From a virus: a stretch of DNA of 32,213 bases. This document shows positions 28,501 to 32,213 of this stretch, one piece after another (within the stretch, counting starts at the first letter, position 1; every line of letters starts with the position of its first letter). Under the pieces are notes generated by a model that saw only the letters and a list, made by a program, of their open reading frames with translations, did not search any database and was not told the origin of the DNA. Position numbers and translations under genes: made by a program. The DNA lies in the IMG/VR virus record IMGVR_UViG_3300032315_000677, positions 1 to 32,213 of that record; one strand, given 5' to 3'.

Positions 28501-31236
28501 TTGACGGGTGCCGAGAAGGCGCAGATCCGTAGCCTTCAGCGCCAGCGTGCCATGTGGGAGCGTGGTCAGGCTGACGATGGGACGATGGCGTCCCGCCTTG
28601 ACGACCTCAAGGCGCAGCGGGAGGCAATCCGCGAGGAGATGTCAGTCCTGTCTCCAACTGCGCTTGAGCGCAAACTTGCCCTTGAGTCGAAGCTTGATTC
28701 CCTTGACGCCGAGATCGGAGTCAAGGGCGAGCGGCTGGTAGAACGACGCCTTAAGCGTGAGCGAGCCAAGCAGCGCAGGCTCGGGGGTGAAGGCCCTATC
28801 ACCATTACCGCTGGTGATGAAAGTATCACGATTGACGGCCTCTACAACGAAGGCGACTTCGGTGCCGCCATTCGGGCTGAGGCGTCCTCTGGACAGACGA
28901 ACATCTTGACGTTTGATCCCGCCGAGTGGGGATCAATGGCATCCAACCGTTGGGCTAGGGCAGGCGGCGTCGGCGTCGTACAACCGACCGACCCCGCGTA
29001 TTGGACCGAGTTGGCCTACATCGCGAATCGACAGATCCGTGGTGACCAGTTGGCTGAACTGATTCTTCGCGGAGTCTCGCCACAGGACATTCTCAAGTGG
29101 GTGAGAACACCCGCTGGCAAGCGGTACGCGCGTGGCATGGGTTGGACCGACGACAACCTCTACAGCAAGATCGTTGGCCGACGTAAGGCATCGCTGCAAT
29201 TTCAGGAAGATGCTGGTCGGGTGCCGAAGGATCCTGGCTCGCGACAGCCCTCCATTCCCATTGTTGAGGAGTCGGTGATCGCCGAGAACATTCGGCTTAT
29301 GTACCAATACTTCCCCGACCCCGCAGTGAGGGCTCGCCTTCTAGACGACGCTGACGTTACTCCTGCCGAATTGCAGGAGATCATGGGACTGCGGGATGAC
29401 CTGTCTCCCGTGCATTCAGGAGCCCTGTCGTTTCAGAACAAGGGTAAGGTGACCCGCGCTGTCAATAACGCGCTAAATGCCATTTGGCGCAATCTTGCGA
29501 CAAAACCTGAAGATCGGTTCGGGCGATTCCCTTATCTTGATCGGCAGTGGCGCACAAACGTCCAGGCAGATGCCAGGCTCCTAAAGGAGCAGGGGCAAGA
29601 ACTTACCGTCGATGTGGTCAACAACCTCCGTGCTGGAGCAGCGTCACGCGCACTCAAGGACATGGAGAACACGTTTTACAACATCCGGCGCTACTCCAAT
29701 CCTGTCTACGCACTGCGATACCTAGTGGGGTTCCCTGGGGCGTACTTCAATTCTTTGTACCGCTACGGGCGACTGGCCTACCGCAATCCTGGTAGGGCCT
29801 TTGTCGGAGCAAATATCTACAGCGGCACCTATGAGACGTTCGGTGTAGACGAGAACGGGGATAGGACGGACGACTGGGCTCAGGTGAAAAACCTAGTCAT
29901 CCCGGTACCCGAAGAAGTTCAGAAGGTTGTCCCGATTGACCCCGAGGTTACGCTGTCCACGCGCACCGTTGACTTCATCTCTTCCGCGCCGACGTTTCTG
30001 CCAATCGTGACGGTCCCCGTGTCCTCTGTCTTGAGGTACAAGCCTACGGCGAACGAATGGATCAGGGAGGAGATGGGCGATGACTTCTACCGCACCATGT
30101 TCCCGTTTAATCAGCCGACCGTAGACAACCAGATCAAGGCGGGGCCGGTCGTACTGGATCCCCTGTTTGCTGGCTGGGAGTTGGACCTTGTCACCGCCAT
30201 GAATCCGACCGATGAGGACTTCATTCAGGCTGCGGATCAGATCTACCTCTTTGAGTTGTCGGAGTGGGAGCGCACGGGCAAGACTGGCAAGCCCCCGCAG
30301 TTTGAGGATGCCGCAAAGGCTGCGAGGAACTTCTGGTTTGGCAAGTCCTTCTTCAAGTTCCTTGGCATGAGCGGCCTTGGGGCGCAACCCCAGGGCCAGC
30401 TCTGGCGAGATGAATGGTTGCGCTACAAAGAGATGTACCCAGGCGACACCATTACCGCTCGCCAGGCGTTCATTGATCAGCACGGCGAGGCCTATAGGTA
30501 CTTCACCTACAGTACGTCGGACTATCGCGTGTACATGCCTGCAAATACGAATGCTTTCAACAGGTTACAGGACTATGGTGACGTAGCCAACAGTTTGCGT
30601 CAGATCAATCCCGATGATCCGGCTCTGGCTTCAGTCATGTTCTGGGGTGCTGACGGTGAGTTTGATCGCGCCATCTACAACTGGATGTCGGAGAACACGA
30701 TTCCTGGCGACGATCAGCCTATCCGATCAAAGCTAGATCCGGCTGACATCGCTGATCGCCAGGCAGCGGAACAGTCCTGGGCTGCGTACAACGCATCTGT
30801 CGCAAAGCGTGACGCCACGATGATGCAGTACGGATACTCGTCCTTGCAGCCAGATGGCGAGTCGGCATGGCTGCATCAGCAATGGTCCCAGTGGGTTGAC
30901 GGATTTGTAACAGATCCTGCGAACAAGCAGTGGTACGCGGAGTTCACGGGCGGCAACTACGGCAAAGCGAATCAGACGATCCAGGCCCTCGCAACGGTCT
31001 TGAGCGACGAGAAGTTCATGACAACGTTTCGCACAGTCCCTGCCTATCAGGTTGCTACAACCTATTTGCAGAACCGTGAGATTGCTTTGCAGGCGTTTGA
31101 TGATGCCGCTGATGCTGACGCTCGCAGAAATCTTCAAGCGCAGTGGGATGCCTGGGTGACGCGCAACATTCTGCCGAGTAGTTCGGAGTTTGCGTCGTTG
31201 TATGTGCGAAACCTACAGGGTGAGGATTTGAACTGA
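25540..31236 (+). CDS. very large virion protein candidate (1898 aa)
   Basis: The longest gene in the window. GTG 25540 has GGAAGG 5 bases upstream; the frame is open to 25525. The N-terminal third is globular and fairly hydrophobic in patches (FVGQAFAAPLLLPSYLLRTGV). About residues 690-1080 form a coiled coil rich in Leu, Glu, Arg and Gln (ELHRQREFIRHELDQ, LAEVESILDDL, LAALTARRDELL, RLVERRLKRERAKQR). The C-terminal part is mixed, with aromatic runs (YLVGFPGAYFNSLYRYGRLAY). Its position after portal and head genes suggests an internal virion/ejection protein or tail-related structural protein. The next, partial gene overlaps by one base. Confidence 0.8.
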   Translation: MANFLEDFFSTVADNVTPDPTTGFAQFMDRVWPDENNFVGQAFAAPLLLPSYLLRTGVSAAVAVDDFVSRPLSFGLQATTLSNPLYRDGISISDFEEMWNASAFLSPGRAAMTRMFSPGTLEGNIVNTFAGNEGNWNDLSFSPGSDYNPYTMGEDVTEQVWDNSALGTIGSGAVDFAWQLAAGKGIGAVASGAKRAAGLSTSINGVRDLQKLNNTLTDHVRYTQTEGAEGAFSELGTGVMEIAQTKEFWKIYSSPWLGRMSSLGSRNRMALSKLLADVDDPYLVKDILLADRGDYAAIGRLMQQAPDHVWTMTDMSASLRAKFIEGGQYYPSKTEAALIRQVFDSNLARDEFYSAVKGLFLNTGEDGLIANVGRGADFVPMQGVAGRAQKWLYNAEMATRIGEEGRFVDIPLGVLGSGKPVTTLLQWVGGRRPLNRVSLSGLRPDEVAEELLFYSSSSRALRGNPFLEIPVTRADGSQGLETMSMSQWRNNAIGRLGDAKLRGGDTAVAEEVRKLENELISAVANRYRIDPDARTAIISGLQEARDKSQRSVVNDGFFYDDTRDLVVVDPRTRRQLADELVLLPLDELDAALRVESTTTFARRGRGVANAIDTVEPALDFVLRFWRTNMLFKPGYTPKNSLLEPAISSLLAHGSMLSPDGVLSAINNFGANRARQARQIGYGVVDRLGVSGLRRQSNEVLELHRQREFIRHELDQENLFIDQMDSAGVSPATAAAYRETAFESRKMLDRRLAEVESILDDLDPGFRSVREVPTLSELSRRLDEIDSALSSDAAAGSRLQAQIDDVYTAAQGRSVGTVDEIDSELAALTARRDELLKDWDVQRQAYEVDEVVTTTRGVASGEQRLAAIEDELAQLRVERTQLRERAAGLDPDSSDFRIVNGQIASAQRRIRVLARRRASAAKRSEYSTETRLGGGSADMTRPKTTAKGRDYRGTSIRRQIDALQRQIDGLELKRSRYVEDSTGYVPAVLTGAEKAQIRSLQRQRAMWERGQADDGTMASRLDDLKAQREAIREEMSVLSPTALERKLALESKLDSLDAEIGVKGERLVERRLKRERAKQRRLGGEGPITITAGDESITIDGLYNEGDFGAAIRAEASSGQTNILTFDPAEWGSMASNRWARAGGVGVVQPTDPAYWTELAYIANRQIRGDQLAELILRGVSPQDILKWVRTPAGKRYARGMGWTDDNLYSKIVGRRKASLQFQEDAGRVPKDPGSRQPSIPIVEESVIAENIRLMYQYFPDPAVRARLLDDADVTPAELQEIMGLRDDLSPVHSGALSFQNKGKVTRAVNNALNAIWRNLATKPEDRFGRFPYLDRQWRTNVQADARLLKEQGQELTVDVVNNLRAGAASRALKDMENTFYNIRRYSNPVYALRYLVGFPGAYFNSLYRYGRLAYRNPGRAFVGANIYSGTYETFGVDENGDRTDDWAQVKNLVIPVPEEVQKVVPIDPEVTLSTRTVDFISSAPTFLPIVTVPVSSVLRYKPTANEWIREEMGDDFYRTMFPFNQPTVDNQIKAGPVVLDPLFAGWELDLVTAMNPTDEDFIQAADQIYLFELSEWERTGKTGKPPQFEDAAKAARNFWFGKSFFKFLGMSGLGAQPQGQLWRDEWLRYKEMYPGDTITARQAFIDQHGEAYRYFTYSTSDYRVYMPANTNAFNRLQDYGDVANSLRQINPDDPALASVMFWGADGEFDRAIYNWMSENTIPGDDQPIRSKLDPADIADRQAAEQSWAAYNASVAKRDATMMQYGYSSLQPDGESAWLHQQWSQWVDGFVTDPANKQWYAEFTGGNYGKANQTIQALATVLSDEKFMTTFRTVPAYQVATTYLQNREIALQAFDDAADADARRNLQAQWDAWVTRNILPSSSEFASLYVRNLQGEDLN

Positions 31237-32213
31237 TGGCTGCAAGGGTTGATGGTGCTGGTGGTGGTTCTCAGTCCGATGGAACGTATTACGGTTCAGC
31301 GACTACAGGCTCCACGCCGCGAACGCCCGTAAGGCGACCAAACCGAAAGGGTCCCTTCCCTGGCGAGTCCTTTGACTGGGATGCCGCACAGTCTGGCGAC
31401 CCCTACCAGGCACCTCGCGCTCAGGCCACTCCACGACTTCGGATCATGCCTGATGGCACCATCGTGGACGAGAACAGTCCCTGGTTCTACCGGGCAAGCT
31501 CACGGGACACGCAGGCAGACTGGGACTACCAGCGCGCTACGACCGAGCGGTTCCTCCGCTTCCAGGGCGGCGCAACGCTTGTTCCAGCAGGCGGGGCTAC
31601 GCAGGCGCCCGTGGTCACGCCAGTTCAGCCCGTAGGGACAGGAAGCAACGGGGCTACCGGACCGGGCACATTCAGTCCAGATCCCGGTGCCGCCGCTGGC
31701 GGCGTGACACCGAGCACCTACGAGTACCGCTCGTGGACGGAACTGCGCGAGGACGAGCGCGAATTGTTCGACACGATGGCTGACCTGTTTAAGGCCGAAT
31801 ACGGATTCAACTCAACTGGAACTTCATGGTACGACCAACTTGTCACTGACGCCTCAAAGATTCGTGATCGGACGGGCATAGCGCCCGATCCGGCAAACCT
31901 CGCCATTCAATACGCCAATAAGCGTGGCTACGACCTTAAACCCTGGCTAGAGCGGGTTCCGACCCTGTCCCCCAACAGTGTCTTGTTTGATCGCGGGTCT
32001 TACGCGCGCGGTGGTGAGGTTGCGGTTGAGGGGGACGAGGCCGACTCAACCAGTGGGGGCTACCCCAGAGGCGGCGGTGGTGGCTACGGGAGCGGAGGCG
32101 GTGGCGGTGGTGGATCTGTCGCTTTGACGAACCCGTCCTCTGCCCGTGGCCTTCTTATGCAAACCATGCAGGGAGTTCTGGGGCGCAACCCCACAGATCA
32201 GGAATACCGACAG
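31236..32213 (+). CDS. virion structural protein, 5' part (cut at right edge)
   Basis: The ATG overlaps the stop of the giant gene, and the frame is open through the right edge (326 codons). The first part is low-complexity (Gly, Pro, Thr), a middle block is folded (about residues 155-265; WTELREDERELFDTMADLF, YDQLVTDASKIRDRTG, PANLAIQYANKRGYDLKPWLERVP), then comes a glycine-rich linker and a helix with ARGLLMQTMQGVLGRNPTDQEYRQ. That last pattern occurs in phage internal/tail proteins, sometimes ahead of a lysozyme-like domain. The function is inferred only from position. Confidence 0.65.
   Translation, partial: MAARVDGAGGGSQSDGTYYGSATTGSTPRTPVRRPNRKGPFPGESFDWDAAQSGDPYQAPRAQATPRLRIMPDGTIVDENSPWFYRASSRDTQADWDYQRATTERFLRFQGGATLVPAGGATQAPVVTPVQPVGTGSNGATGPGTFSPDPGAAAGGVTPSTYEYRSWTELREDERELFDTMADLFKAEYGFNSTGTSWYDQLVTDASKIRDRTGIAPDPANLAIQYANKRGYDLKPWLERVPTLSPNSVLFDRGSYARGGEVAVEGDEADSTSGGYPRGGGGGYGSGGGGGGGSVALTNPSSARGLLMQTMQGVLGRNPTDQEYRQ

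Overview
The window looks like part of a temperate double-stranded DNA phage or prophage genome of an actinobacterial host. The evidence is the phage gene set (large terminase, portal, tail protein, r1t-type holin, amidase endolysin, tyrosine integrase), a WhiB-family regulator typical of actinobacteria and their phages, the moderately high GC content, and a putative attP that copies the 3' end of an actinobacterial-type tRNA-Leu gene. GTG and TTG starts are common, and many genes overlap by ATGA or GTGA, as expected for a compact phage. I cannot name the host genus or the phage cluster.

Layout. 1-1184: two tiny genes, each followed by a related hairpin, then a mostly non-coding stretch with a tRNA-Trp(CCA)-like element, a 17-codon ORF and a strong TTCG-loop terminator. 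1185-4271 (+): tail protein, a membrane/coiled-coil protein, holin and endolysin, closed by a strong hairpin. 4318-5579 (-): zinc-ribbon protein and integrase. 5580-6608: attP, a consensus promoter, a putative HTH repressor (+), terminators and an operator/promoter region. 6609-12391 (+): early/replication operon with a G-tract gene, a Cas4/RecB-like nuclease split over two ORFs, DnaB/RecA-like ATPase, Holliday-junction-resolvase-like nuclease, two-part primase (zinc ribbon plus TOPRIM), a DUF1599 protein, a metallophosphoesterase, a sigma-like HTH protein and a small membrane protein.

12447-18790 (-): a converging array of about 25 small, tightly overlapping genes. They include WhiB, a C5-cytosine methyltransferase, a DUF7227-like cysteine-rich protein, several zinc-ribbon miniproteins and a 53-residue protein that duplicates the catalytic strand of the Cas4-like nuclease. 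18791-19817: about 1 kb without genes. It holds tandem promoters for the minus operon, nine GATCAR boxes at 10-11 bp helical phasing, an AT-rich stretch, several hairpins and a pair of DnaA-box-like sites. It is a strong candidate origin/control region and may also contain packaging signals. 19818-32213 (+): large terminase, portal, a run of very small basic proteins, small head-associated genes, a 1898-residue coiled-coil virion protein candidate and a partial structural gene that runs off the right edge.

Working model (inference). The repressor near attP controls the + early operon and the - accessory operon through a shared operator-like motif, CGACACGCCGA, seen at 6463, 6536 and 14004. 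The sigma-like and WhiB proteins would then redirect host transcription. Replication would use phage primase, helicase and nucleases with a host polymerase, since no DNA polymerase gene is visible here.
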